Source: Pseudomonas izuensis
Lineage (GTDB): Bacteria > Pseudomonadota > Gammaproteobacteria > Pseudomonadales > Pseudomonadaceae
Reading direction: 5' to 3'
Assembly (NCBI RefSeq): GCF_009861505.1
Contig: NZ_WTFT01000012.1
Span: 62,001 to 126,000, forward strand
DNA: 64,000 bases
Positions 9,850 through 17,984 of this stretch are shown here, one piece after another (position 1 is the first letter of the stretch; each line of letters starts with the position of its first letter). Position numbers and translations under genes: made by a program. The notes beneath the pieces are model-generated. The model did no database searches, was not told the origin of the DNA, and saw only the letters and a list, made by a program, of their open reading frames with translations.

Positions 9850-10701
9850 ATGATGTCCTCCTCACCCCAACCCACCTGGCCCGGTAACCACAAGGCCTGT
9901 CTCGCCCTGGCCTTCGACCTCGATGGCCCGACCGGCGATGCCATGCTCAACGGCTCGATCTGGCGCAAGCCCGAGTACTTCGGCTTTGGCGGTTACGGCC
10001 CCTACCGGGCACTGCCGCGACTGCTCGATCTGCTCGACGAGTTCCACCTCCCGACGACGTTCTTCGTCCCGGCCTGGGTCGTGGAAAACTGGCCGAAACA
10101 GTGCCAGGCGATTGTCGAGCGCGGGCATGAGGTGGCGTATCACGGCTACAAACACGAATCCTTCTACGCCCTGACGCTGGAACAGCAAAAGGACGTGATG
10201 AAGCTGTCCCGCGAGGTGTTCTGGAAGCACCTGCACATCCGCGCCGAAGGTTTCCGCACGCCGTCCGGCGACTGGCGCGCCGAAACCCCGGCGATGCTGG
10301 TGGAGGCCGGCGTGACCTACTCCAGCAGCATGCGCGGCGATGACCGACCGTACCTGGTGAACGTACCGGGCCACGCCACGCCGCTGGTGGAAATCCCCGG
10401 CCGCTGGGAAATGGACGACTACGCGTCCATCGCCTACACCCGTGCCCCGGACTTTCCCTCGGGGCTGGACCGCACCGCCAGCTATGAACTGACCCTCGAC
10501 AACTGGTGCCGCGAATATGACGGCGCCATGAACGAAGGCTTGTGCCTGACCACCCTGTTCCACCCCAAGATCACCGGCAAACCCGGGCGCATCCTCTTGC
10601 TGGAAAAACTCTTCGAACACATGCGCCAACGCAACGACGTGTGGTTCGCCACCTGCCGTGACGTCGCCCAGTGGTGGCTCAAGGAGCATCACCATGGCTG
10701 A
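9850..10701 (+). CDS. Polysaccharide deacetylase-fold hydrolase, PuuE-like (first copy)
   Basis: This is a 283-residue NodB-domain protein. The metal-binding FDLDG motif lies at residues 22-26 and the second motif is HEVAYHGYKHE, with GFRTPSGDW further on. The N-terminus and overall pattern resemble PuuE-type allantoinases and related amidohydrolases, which open C-N bonds, more than chitin or peptidoglycan deacetylases. There is no signal peptide, so it acts in the cytoplasm. A second, diverged member overlaps its end, and the pair may form a heteromer or act on successive intermediates. The actual substrate is unknown. Confidence 0.82.
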   Translation: MMSSSPQPTWPGNHKACLALAFDLDGPTGDAMLNGSIWRKPEYFGFGGYGPYRALPRLLDLLDEFHLPTTFFVPAWVVENWPKQCQAIVERGHEVAYHGYKHESFYALTLEQQKDVMKLSREVFWKHLHIRAEGFRTPSGDWRAETPAMLVEAGVTYSSSMRGDDRPYLVNVPGHATPLVEIPGRWEMDDYASIAYTRAPDFPSGLDRTASYELTLDNWCREYDGAMNEGLCLTTLFHPKITGKPGRILLLEKLFEHMRQRNDVWFATCRDVAQWWLKEHHHG

Positions 10702-11581
10702 GTCCACTGTCTGGCCCAAAGGCTATCGCTGCGCCGTGGTACTGACCGTCGATTACAACGACATCCACGGCATTCTCACCCAGGCCCCGGAAGTCGCCGG
10801 GCGCGACAAGACCCTGTCGGTCTGGCGCTATGGCACCCAGCGCGGGGTCGAGCGTTTGCTCGCTCTGTTGAGCGAACTCGGCGTCTCCAGCAGTTGGTTT
10901 GTCCCCGGTATCGTCGCCGAGGAAAATCCCGAACACCTTCGCGCGATCCAGGCCGGCGGCCATGAAGTAGCCTGCGCCGGCTATCGCCATCAGAATTACG
11001 ACACCCTCGACCTGGCCGCGCAGAGCGCCGACATCGCCCAGGGTTGCGCGGCGTTGGCCGCGTTGACAGGGCAGCGTCCGACCGGGTTTCGCATCCCCGC
11101 GGGCAACGGTGCGCCGGGTTTCATCGAGGCGTTGAAGGATCAAGGCATTCGCTGGTCGTCATCATGGCGCGGTGACGATTTGCCGTTCGCGCATCCGACC
11201 GCGCCGCAGGTGATCGAGTTGCCGTTGCACTATGAGCTGGAAGACGAACCCTACTTCGCCTTCAACCTCAGCCCGGCGGTGCCACCGGCGCAATCGCGGA
11301 TCGCCTCCTACAGCCATACCCTGGGCAACCTGCAAATGGACTTCGCCGGGTTTCATCGGTTTGGCCTGTGCTACGTGCTGCGCCTGCACCCGGAAATCAT
11401 CGCCACACCGGGGCGGATCGGCGTGTTGCGCGAGCTGCTTGAGGGCATCTTGCAGCACGATGATGTGTGGATCGCCACAGGGGCTGAAGTCGCCCGGTGG
11501 TGGGCCGGGTCAGCGGCGCCCGTGACCGAGGACCATCCGGCGTCCGTTTATGAACGGCATTATCGGGACTACCTCCTATGA
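10694..11581 (+). CDS. Polysaccharide deacetylase-fold hydrolase, PuuE-like (second copy)
   Basis: This is a 295-residue NodB-fold protein paralogous to the gene upstream but clearly different in sequence. It shows VLTVDYNDIHG near residue 20, a cysteine in place of the histidine position in HEVACAGYRHQNYD, and GFRIPAGNG. The ATG at 10694 overlaps the previous gene by 8 bases and follows GGAGCATCACC, a plausible Shine-Dalgarno site. The changed motif (AGYRH against HGYKH) may alter or weaken metal binding. It is probably a cytoplasmic amidohydrolase of the same pathway. Confidence 0.82.
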   Translation: MAESTVWPKGYRCAVVLTVDYNDIHGILTQAPEVAGRDKTLSVWRYGTQRGVERLLALLSELGVSSSWFVPGIVAEENPEHLRAIQAGGHEVACAGYRHQNYDTLDLAAQSADIAQGCAALAALTGQRPTGFRIPAGNGAPGFIEALKDQGIRWSSSWRGDDLPFAHPTAPQVIELPLHYELEDEPYFAFNLSPAVPPAQSRIASYSHTLGNLQMDFAGFHRFGLCYVLRLHPEIIATPGRIGVLRELLEGILQHDDVWIATGAEVARWWAGSAAPVTEDHPASVYERHYRDYLL

Positions 11582-12927
11582 CCGAGCGCATGCAACGGCT
11601 GGCGCAGTTCTGCGTCAATACGCGATTTGAAGACCTGCCACCGGCACTGGTGGCGCAAGCCAAACGACACATCCTCGACACCTTCGGCGCGTCGCTGGCC
11701 GGGGCCGACAGCGATGTGGCGAAGCTGGCGCACCAGGTATTCGACGGCGAGACTGGCCATGCGCTGGTCTGGGGCACTCAGGCACGGATGGGGGCGGCGC
11801 AGGCCGCGATGCTCAACGGCATCGCCGCCCATGCCCTGGAACTGGACGACACCGGTGGCTGCGACCATTCCGGTGCCGTGGTGTTGCCGGCAGTGATGGC
11901 CGCGGTGTCAATGTCCGGACGACCCGTGAGCGGCCGCGAGTTCGTCACGGCCGTGGTAATCGGCTACGAAATCGGTCGTCGGGTCCTCGAAGCCTGCGGC
12001 GGTTATTCGGCCCACAACGGTGCGGGCTGGCACTCCACGGCGACCTGCGGCGTGTTCGGCGCGGCGGCGGCCAGTGCGCGCATCCTCGGCCTGGACGTAC
12101 GGCAAACCGTGTCGGCACTGGGTATCGCCGGCAGTTTCAGCGGTGGCCTGTGGGCCTTCATCCACGACGGCTCGCAAAGCAAGAAACTGCACAGCGGTCG
12201 CGCTGCCGAAGGTGGGTTGCTGGCGGCGCGATTTGCCCGAGAGGGCATCAGTGGGCCGACACAATTGTTCGAGGATGTCTGGGGCGGTTTCCTCAAGACT
12301 CTCGCTACGCAGACGGCCACGCCTGAAGCGCTGGACACCGACCTCGGCATCGTCTGGAAACTCGCGCGCTGCTCGATCAAGCCTTATGCCTCGTGCCGTG
12401 GCACTCACTCCGCCATTGATGCATTAGGTCTGTTGCTGGATCAATTGAAAGTGTCGGTCGATCAAGTCGAAGACGTCCAGGTTTCGCTGTGCGGGTTTCT
12501 GCAAGACATGTGCGGCGGTCACGATGTCAGCACCCTGGCGGCGGCGCAGATGAGCCTGCCTTACGCGCTGGCGGCATGGCTGGTGCACGGTCATTGCCGA
12601 TTGCAGGCTTACGACGATGATCGGCGGCGCGATCCTCGAATTGCCCAGTGGATGTCGCGTATTCGCCTTGAAGTGGACCCGCGACTGTCGGAGGATGGCG
12701 AGCCCATTGTGACATTGCGGACCGTGGACGGTCGGCAGGCCAGCCTTTGCATTGAAGTGCCGTTGGGGGCGCCGGGGAATCCGTTGAGTGATGCGGCGCT
12801 TGAGGAGAAGTTTTTCAGCTTGGCGACGCGGGTGATGTCGCGGGAGCAGGCTGGGGAATTGCTTGGGCAGTTGTGGCGGCTGGAAGAACTGGAGTCGGCG
12901 GAGATGCTCGAGCGGTGGCTTGCCTGA
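11578..12927 (+). CDS. MmgE/PrpD family protein
   Basis: This 449-residue protein has the MmgE/PrpD fold: an N-terminal helical domain with HALELDDTGGCDHSGAVVLP at about residues 82-102, the GAGWHSTATCGVFGAAAA segment, and CSIKPYASCRGTHSAIDA in the second half. Known members include 2-methylcitrate dehydratase, cis-aconitate decarboxylase and iminodisuccinate epimerase. It starts inside the stop of the second hydrolase (ATGA at 11578). There is no methylcitrate synthase or prpB nearby, so a role as an epimerase or dehydratase of an aminopolycarboxylate intermediate fits the context better than propionate metabolism. That choice is inference. Confidence 0.85.
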   Translation: MTERMQRLAQFCVNTRFEDLPPALVAQAKRHILDTFGASLAGADSDVAKLAHQVFDGETGHALVWGTQARMGAAQAAMLNGIAAHALELDDTGGCDHSGAVVLPAVMAAVSMSGRPVSGREFVTAVVIGYEIGRRVLEACGGYSAHNGAGWHSTATCGVFGAAAASARILGLDVRQTVSALGIAGSFSGGLWAFIHDGSQSKKLHSGRAAEGGLLAARFAREGISGPTQLFEDVWGGFLKTLATQTATPEALDTDLGIVWKLARCSIKPYASCRGTHSAIDALGLLLDQLKVSVDQVEDVQVSLCGFLQDMCGGHDVSTLAAAQMSLPYALAAWLVHGHCRLQAYDDDRRRDPRIAQWMSRIRLEVDPRLSEDGEPIVTLRTVDGRQASLCIEVPLGAPGNPLSDAALEEKFFSLATRVMSREQAGELLGQLWRLEELESAEMLERWLA

Positions 12928-12951
12928 TGAATACGTTGTCTGGTCTGGCCT

Positions 12952-13036
12952 CATCGCGGGCAAGCCTTGCTCCCACAAGAGCCTTGCTCCCACAGGGTGC
13001 CTGGGGCTCTTGTGGGAGCAAGGCTTGCCCGCGATA
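12952..13036. repeat. REP/BIME palindromic repeat with internal partial duplication
   Basis: The left arm CATCGCGGGCAAGCCTTGCT at 12952 is mirrored by AGCAAGGCTTGCCCGCGAT at the right end. Between them the left arm is partly repeated (GCCTTGCTCCCACA at about 12981-12994), so this copy carries two and a half units. This is the 'GGCAAGCCTTGC' subtype. Confidence 0.8.
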
Positions 13037-13096
13037 GCAGCAACACGGTCTGTCGCCGAACACTAAAGAATCTGAATAAGGACATTTGCACCTACC

Positions 13097-14275
13097 GTGG
13101 CCACTTACTCCCTGATTGTCCGCCGGTTGATGATCGTTTCGCTGACCATCGTCGTCAGCCGCGCCATCACCAGCCCGTTGCTCACGTTGTTCCTGAGCAA
13201 CAAACTCGGCCTCAACCAACAGGACGTTGGCTTGCTGCTCGGTATTGCGGTGTTCATCGCCACCCTGCTCGCCCTGTATGGCGGCTACATCATCGATCGC
13301 CTGGAAAAACGCCGGTTGCTGATCCTGGCGATGCTCTCCAGTGCCATCGGCTTCGTGCTACTGACCTTCGCCGAAAACCTCTACCTGACCACCGTCACCC
13401 TGGTGATCACCGAGACGGCTTCGGCGCTGTTTCTCATCGGTTCGAAGGCAATCCTTAGCGAAAACCTGCCCATCAGCCAGCGCGCCAAGGCGTTTTCCCT
13501 GCGCTACACCCTCACCAACGTTGGCTATGCCACCGGCCCCATGCTCGGCGTGGTGATCGCCGGGTATTACCCGATTGCACCGTTCCTGATTGCCGGTGCC
13601 ATCGCGTTCTTCAGCATCTTCCTGATGATCGGCATCCCAAAGGATTCGGCGCAGACCCCGGCCATTGGCCAACCGCAGAGTTTCTTCAAGACCCTGGTGA
13701 CCCTCAAGAACGACCGCACGCTGATCATGTTCACGGGTGGCTGTCTGCTCAGCACCGTGGTGCATGGCCGTTACACCCTGTACCTGTCGCAATACCTGCT
13801 GGTCACCCACGATTCCAAACGCGCCCTGGACATCATGGCCGCCCTGCTCGCCTGCAACGCCATCAGCGTGATCCTGTTGCAGTATCAGATTGGCCGCTTC
13901 CTCAATCGTGAAAAGCTGCGTTACTGGATTGCCGGCGGGACCAGCCTGTTCATCCTCGGGATGATCGGCTTCAGCCTGGCCGACAGCATGCTCAGTTGGT
14001 GCGTGGCGATGTTCATCTTTACCCTCGGGGAAATGATCATTTACCCGGCCGAATTCCTCTTCGTCGACACCCTGGCACCGGAAGAGCTACGTGGCAGTTA
14101 CTACGGCGCGCAGAACCTGGCAGCCCTCGGTGGCGCCCTGAGCCCGGTGATATGCGGCTTTCTGTTGATGCACACGCCGGCACCAACGATGTTCTACGCC
14201 TTGAGTGCACTCACCGCCATGGGTGGGTTCCTGTGTTTCATGAGTGGCCGGCGCGTGGCGTTACATCAGAATTAG
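13097..14275 (+). CDS. MFS transporter (MdtH-like)
   Basis: This is a 392-residue, mainly hydrophobic protein with about twelve predicted membrane helices and an MFS loop between helices 2 and 3 (GGYIIDRLEKRR, residues 57-68). It resembles drug/proton antiporters of the MdtH/YfcJ sort, but the substrate cannot be read from the sequence. The start is a GTG at 13097 with an AAGGA element 14 bases upstream, longer than usual, so a later start near residue 12 remains possible. It stands apart from the preceding catabolic cluster behind a REP element. Confidence 0.85.
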   Translation: MATYSLIVRRLMIVSLTIVVSRAITSPLLTLFLSNKLGLNQQDVGLLLGIAVFIATLLALYGGYIIDRLEKRRLLILAMLSSAIGFVLLTFAENLYLTTVTLVITETASALFLIGSKAILSENLPISQRAKAFSLRYTLTNVGYATGPMLGVVIAGYYPIAPFLIAGAIAFFSIFLMIGIPKDSAQTPAIGQPQSFFKTLVTLKNDRTLIMFTGGCLLSTVVHGRYTLYLSQYLLVTHDSKRALDIMAALLACNAISVILLQYQIGRFLNREKLRYWIAGGTSLFILGMIGFSLADSMLSWCVAMFIFTLGEMIIYPAEFLFVDTLAPEELRGSYYGAQNLAALGGALSPVICGFLLMHTPAPTMFYALSALTAMGGFLCFMSGRRVALHQN

Positions 14276-14299
14276 TGAACTGAAGCTTCATTAATATGA

Positions 14300-14403
14300 A
14301 TTTGTCAGCATCTGGATTGAACGGCACACTGTGCCCGTTCCTCCCCCAATAGTTGGAACAACTTCAAGGGCTTTCTGGGTATCCCAGACAAGCCCTTTTT
14401 TTT
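14300..14403 (+). ncRNA. Candidate structured small RNA with C-rich single strand
   Basis: Between the MFS stop and the HPP start lie three consecutive stem-loops ending in an intrinsic terminator. Hairpin 1 is at 14319-14340 (GAACGG...CCGTTC with one bulge). An unpaired CTCCCCCAAT follows. Hairpin 2 is AGTTG-GAA-CAACT at 14351-14363, and the terminator stem starts at 14366. The layout of a C-rich unpaired seed between stems plus a terminator is that of a Hfq-type trans-acting RNA. The 5' end is a guess; I did not find a convincing promoter, though TAATAT at 14292-14297 could be a -10 box. An alternative is a 5' leader attenuator of the HPP gene. Confidence 0.5.
14366..14403 (+). terminator. 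Rho-independent terminator
   Basis: AAGGGCTT pairs with AAGCCCTT and TCTGGG with CCCAGA, a stem of about 14 bp with a tight loop, followed directly by eight T residues. It ends the candidate small RNA, or the MFS transcript, before the HPP gene. Confidence 0.88.
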
Positions 14404-14435
14404 CCTCAGGTTTTTGTCTACGGAACGATTTCGTC

Positions 14436-15143
14436 ATGCTCGCTCGCTGGTTGCCCGCCGCCATCAACACCCGCCCCACCGAATGGAGCCGTGCCGCCAT
14501 TGGCATGGCCCTCGGAACGATGCTCAGCGTCTGGCTGTGCGGTCAGGTGTTCGGCATCGAGGTGGCACTGCACCTGATCGGCCCGCTGGGCGCTTCGGCA
14601 GTATTGTTATTCGCCGTGTCGTCCGGCGCACTGGCGCAGCCGTGGTCGATTATTGGCGGCTACTTGAGTGCCGGCGTGGTGTCGTTGCTGGTGGCCCACG
14701 TACTGGGGCGGACGCTGGGCAGCGCTTGCCTGGCGGCGGGCATGGCGTTGATTCTGATGTGTTGGCTGCGTTGCCTGCATCCACCGGCCGGCGCACTGGC
14801 GTTGACCCTGGTGCTGGCGGACCCCGCGACCATCGCCATGGACTGGAAAGCCCTGGGTCCGGTGATGCTCGGCGCGTCGATCATGCTGCTCTGCGCCCTG
14901 GCCTATAACAACCTGACGCGCATCCGTTATCCCAAGCGCGCCAGCGAACCGGTGGCGGCGGTGCCTGCCGATCACCCGCCTGCCGACAGCCAGGCGATCA
15001 CTGCCCAGGACCTGAAGCTGGCCCTGGCCGACATGGAAGCCTTCTTCGACGTCACCCCTGAAGACCTTGAACAACTGATTCATGCCAGTGAGTTGCACGC
15101 CAGGCGCCGCAGCATCACCGAAGTGCTCAGCAAAACTACCTGA
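14436..15143 (+). CDS. HPP family integral membrane protein
   Basis: This 235-residue protein has four to five hydrophobic helices in its first 165 residues and the family motif HPPAG at residues 115-119. A hydrophilic C-terminal extension of about 70 residues (LALADMEAFFDVTPEDLEQL and onward) follows. Some cyanobacterial HPP proteins have been linked to nitrite transport, but the role here is unknown. I chose the ATG at 14436 because the open frame upstream runs through the terminator hairpin. Confidence 0.85.
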   Translation: MLARWLPAAINTRPTEWSRAAIGMALGTMLSVWLCGQVFGIEVALHLIGPLGASAVLLFAVSSGALAQPWSIIGGYLSAGVVSLLVAHVLGRTLGSACLAAGMALILMCWLRCLHPPAGALALTLVLADPATIAMDWKALGPVMLGASIMLLCALAYNNLTRIRYPKRASEPVAAVPADHPPADSQAITAQDLKLALADMEAFFDVTPEDLEQLIHASELHARRRSITEVLSKTT

Positions 15144-15156
15144 CACAACACGCACC

Positions 15157-15246
15157 CTGTAGGAGCCGGCTTGCCGGCGAAGACGCAGTCCAGTCAACAA
15201 TGCAGTGACTGATACACCGCTATCGCCAGCAAGCCGGCTCCTACAG
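15157..15246. repeat. REP/BIME palindromic repeat pair
   Basis: CTGTAGGAGCCGGCTTGCCG is mirrored by CAGCAAGCCGGCTCCTACAG about 45 bases later. This is the 'CCGGCTTGCCGGCGAA' subtype, placed between the convergent HPP and AstA-like genes. Confidence 0.85.
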
Positions 15247-15268
15247 GTTCAATGCAGGTTCAAATCCT

Positions 15269-16303
15269 TCAGGCCGCAGACAATTGCCGGGCAGGCACCG
15301 CCAGGCTCACTGCCCTGACCGAATCTCCCACACCCAAGCCCAACTCTTTCGCGGTTTGAGCGTCAACAATCAGAGTTCCTGCAGCCACCCGCGCCGGTGC
15401 CGCAGTAATCCGGCACTCGGCAAACAGGCGGTTATGAATCAGGTAAGTCGCTGCCTGTTCCCCCGGTGTACCGATGCTCAGTTGCAGCACCTGGCTGTCA
15501 CGCACCGCTCGAATATCCCCGGTAGCGCATTCAATCAGCGGGCCGCCGTCGAAGATGTCGATGTAATCGCGATGCTCGAACCCTTCAGCCTGGAGCATGC
15601 CCAGCGCCGATTCGGTGTTGGGATGAACCCGTCCGATGACCGACCGCGCCGCCTCGGGCAACAGGCAGGTGGGCAGCGGAAACTTGGGCATCAACTCCGC
15701 GATGAAGGTCTTGTTGCCCAGTCCGGTCAGGTAGTCGGCATCGGCGAAGTCCATTTTGAAAAAGTGCCGCCCCAGTCCCTCCCAGAACGGAGAAACGCCC
15801 TGGGCGTCTGAATAGCCGCGCATTTCGGCGATGACCTTGTCACCGAAGTGCTGACGAAACTCCGCCAGGAACAGGAATCGCGCCTTCGACAACAGACGAC
15901 CGTTGAGACCACTGCGATGATCGGCGTGTAGAAACAGTGAACACAACTCGGAATGGCCCGTCATGTCGTTGCCAAGGAACAGCGTCGGCAACTGCTGGTT
16001 GATCCCCAGGTTTTTCGACGCGGCGACAAACAAACCCAGCCGATAGTTGTACCAGGGCTCGCGCAGGCCGACAGCACCAGCCAACGCACAAATACCGATC
16101 GCCTCTTGCTGGTCGTTCTCCAGCACAAACAAGTAGTCGGCGTCGGCGCGTTCGGCTTCGCCGGCAAAGGTTTTCTGCGCCCACTCCAGACGCTGGCGCA
16201 AACGCGCCGCGTCGGCCGGCAAAGTGGTCAAACCCGCCCCGGCGCTATGGGCCAGGGCTAACAATGCCGGCAAGTCTGCCGGTGTAGCGGGACGGACGAT
16301 CAT
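15269..16303 (-). CDS. Arginine/ornithine N-succinyltransferase family protein (AstA-like)
   Basis: This 344-residue protein matches the AstA/AruF/AruG family along its length. The N-terminus MIVRPATPADLPALLALA is followed by LVENDQ-type and GICAL segments, and LCSLFLHADHRSGLNGRLLS and MRGYSDAQGVSPFWEGLGRHFF are family hallmarks. The family transfers succinyl from succinyl-CoA to the alpha-amino group of arginine or ornithine, the first step of the AST pathway. The other AST genes are absent here, so this is probably a paralogue outside the main aru operon. Its ATG overlaps the ctlX stop (ATGA), which suggests that it acts on ornithine made by CtlX. Confidence 0.85.
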   Translation of the reverse strand: MIVRPATPADLPALLALAHSAGAGLTTLPADAARLRQRLEWAQKTFAGEAERADADYLFVLENDQQEAIGICALAGAVGLREPWYNYRLGLFVAASKNLGINQQLPTLFLGNDMTGHSELCSLFLHADHRSGLNGRLLSKARFLFLAEFRQHFGDKVIAEMRGYSDAQGVSPFWEGLGRHFFKMDFADADYLTGLGNKTFIAELMPKFPLPTCLLPEAARSVIGRVHPNTESALGMLQAEGFEHRDYIDIFDGGPLIECATGDIRAVRDSQVLQLSIGTPGEQAATYLIHNRLFAECRITAAPARVAAGTLIVDAQTAKELGLGVGDSVRAVSLAVPARQLSAA

Positions 16304-17238
16304 CGCACTTGCTCCCTGGCAGCCGGATGCCTGGGCAGAAAGACCTCGGCCAACATGCAGCGAGCGCTGCCACCGCCAATGCGCTCGATGGTGTCGATAG
16401 TCACCGGCAACGGTGTGGCGTGGGCTTCGATCAACCGACGCTGGCCGGCATTCAGCGATTGCCAGGCGGTGCGCGACATCACCAGCACCGGTTCGCCCGC
16501 GGCGTTGTGCACTTCGAGCATATTGCCGGCGAAGGACTCCAGTTGCGCCCAGTCCAGGGCGATCACCTGCTTGCCGCTGTTTTCCAGGCGCGCGCGCAGT
16601 GCCTGGCGTTCGTCGGGGTCAGCCACCGATGCCAGGCACGCCACGGCCAGGCGCGTGCCAACGCTCATCATCACGTTAGTGTGGTAAATCGCAACGCCCT
16701 GGCGGTCAACCGCGTTAAATGCGCAGAGCTCGTAGCCCAAATGATCGACCACCTGATCCAGTGCCCGGGCGTGGGTGCGGGTGGAGTAGCCCGCGTAGCA
16801 AATCCGCTGTTGCCGGTCCAGCACCATGCTACCGGTGCCTTCGAGGAACACGTCCAGCTGTTCGAGGCTGGAAAGATCCAGCAGCCGTTCAACCCTGTAT
16901 TCGTCCCGCAATCGGTCCAGTACACCTTTGTCCCGCTCCAGGCGCCGGTTATGACCCTGCATCGGGTACAGCACCAACGTGCCGTCGGGATGGCTGCTCC
17001 ACCAATTGTTGGGAAAGATCGAATCCGGGGTATGCGGCGCTTCAAGGTCGTTGTGAACCAGGACTTCAACGCCATGGCTGCGCAGCGCAGTGACGTAGCC
17101 GTCGAACTCTTGCAGGGCCTTGAGCTGCACGTCTTCGGACACCGCGGCCGGGCGCTGGAAGCGGTTGTTTGCCGCCGTGTCCTGATTGAAGGAAAAACGT
17201 GTCGGGCGAATCATCAAAACAGTATTGGTGGTTTGCAT
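16300..17238 (-). CDS. ctlX: Citrulline hydrolase CtlX (arginine-deiminase fold)
   Basis: This 312-residue protein of the amidinotransferase/arginine-deiminase superfamily contains FPNNWWSSHPDG, a GTGSMVLDR segment and the C-terminal catalytic cysteine in GGGSARC (about residue 294). CtlX-type enzymes hydrolyse citrulline to ornithine, CO2 and ammonia. The start at 17238 (MQTTNTVLMIRP) matches family N-termini; the frame is open 45 codons further upstream without support. It is coupled to the AstA-like gene and lies downstream of an amino-acid ABC importer and an Lrp regulator on the same strand. A related deiminase function cannot be fully excluded. Confidence 0.82.
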   Translation of the reverse strand: MQTTNTVLMIRPTRFSFNQDTAANNRFQRPAAVSEDVQLKALQEFDGYVTALRSHGVEVLVHNDLEAPHTPDSIFPNNWWSSHPDGTLVLYPMQGHNRRLERDKGVLDRLRDEYRVERLLDLSSLEQLDVFLEGTGSMVLDRQQRICYAGYSTRTHARALDQVVDHLGYELCAFNAVDRQGVAIYHTNVMMSVGTRLAVACLASVADPDERQALRARLENSGKQVIALDWAQLESFAGNMLEVHNAAGEPVLVMSRTAWQSLNAGQRRLIEAHATPLPVTIDTIERIGGGSARCMLAEVFLPRHPAAREQVR

Positions 17239-17381
17239 GGGCACAGATTCAATGAGGATTGAGAGAGGCTCATTGTCTGTTTCGAGACGGGAAAAACCCG
17301 GTTGATAACAGCTTTGGCGGTGATCGAAACGGCTGAAGATGCTGTCTCGTTCAGCCGATTCGGCGAACACCACACATCCCT

Positions 17382-17473
17382 CTGTAGGAGCTGGCTTGCC
17401 AGCGAAGGCGTTCTTTCAGGCAAAAAACACTTCGACTGCCCGGGCATTTTCGCTGGCAAGCCAGCTCCTACAG
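17382..17473. repeat. REP/BIME palindromic repeat pair
   Basis: CTGTAGGAGCTGGCTTGCCA is mirrored by TGGCAAGCCAGCTCCTACAG. This is the 'GCTGGCTTGCCAGCGAA' subtype, lying between lrp-like and ctlX on the same strand. Confidence 0.85.
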
Positions 17474-17492
17474 TTTGTACAGCGCTTCAGGC

Positions 17493-17972
17493 TTACTCCA
17501 TCGTGGTCTTGACCATCGCCAGTTCCGGGTGGCTGACCAGTTTGTCGATGTGCAAATCCGGGTCGTCGAACCAGACTTCGGTCAGCACCCGGTAATGTTC
17601 CATGTCCCGGCAACGCATGCGCAGGCTGTAGTCGAACGCACCGCTGATCAACCGGCATTCCAGCACTTGCGGGCAAGCACGGACCTTGGCCTCGAAGGCT
17701 TTTTGCGCGGCACGCCCGCTCTGGTTCGACAGCGCGACCAACACCAGCAGCGACAGCCCGGGCGTCAGTTTTTTCTCATCGAGAATCGCGCCATACCCGC
17801 GAATGACCCCGAGCTGTTCGAGTTTACGCACCCGTTCCAGACAGGGTCTGGGCGTCAGGTGCACGCGTTCGGACAGCTTTTGATAAGTGATGCGCCCTTC
17901 GTGGCGCAACACTTCGATGATGGCCTGATCGATACGATCAAGCACGATCGACAGATCGCGGATATCCGCCAT
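17493..17972 (-). CDS. Lrp/AsnC-family transcriptional regulator
   Basis: This is a 159-residue protein with an N-terminal HTH at about residues 10-55 (LDRIDQAIIEVLRHEGRITY, then LTPRPCLERVRKLEQLGVI) and a C-terminal RAM ligand domain. Members respond to amino acids and often regulate adjacent transport or catabolic genes. It lies 12 bases after the ABC ATPase gene and before ctlX, so it probably controls citrulline/ornithine/arginine use. Its own operator cannot be assigned. Confidence 0.92.
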   Translation of the reverse strand: MADIRDLSIVLDRIDQAIIEVLRHEGRITYQKLSERVHLTPRPCLERVRKLEQLGVIRGYGAILDEKKLTPGLSLLVLVALSNQSGRAAQKAFEAKVRACPQVLECRLISGAFDYSLRMRCRDMEHYRVLTEVWFDDPDLHIDKLVSHPELAMVKTTME

Positions 17973-17984
17973 GTACGTCTTGCC

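Noticed and set aside
9850..11581. Cell-wall or exopolysaccharide deacetylases
   Set aside because: Neither has a signal peptide or membrane anchor, and motif context is PuuE-like; they lie inside a small-molecule catabolic cluster.
11578..12927. 2-methylcitrate dehydratase PrpD
   Set aside because: No prpB, prpC or acnD is near; the neighbours are C-N lyase and hydrolase genes, so only the family name is supported.
15269..16303. Part of a complete AST (aruCFGDBE) operon
   Set aside because: No other AST genes are present next to it; the neighbours are ctlX and transport genes.
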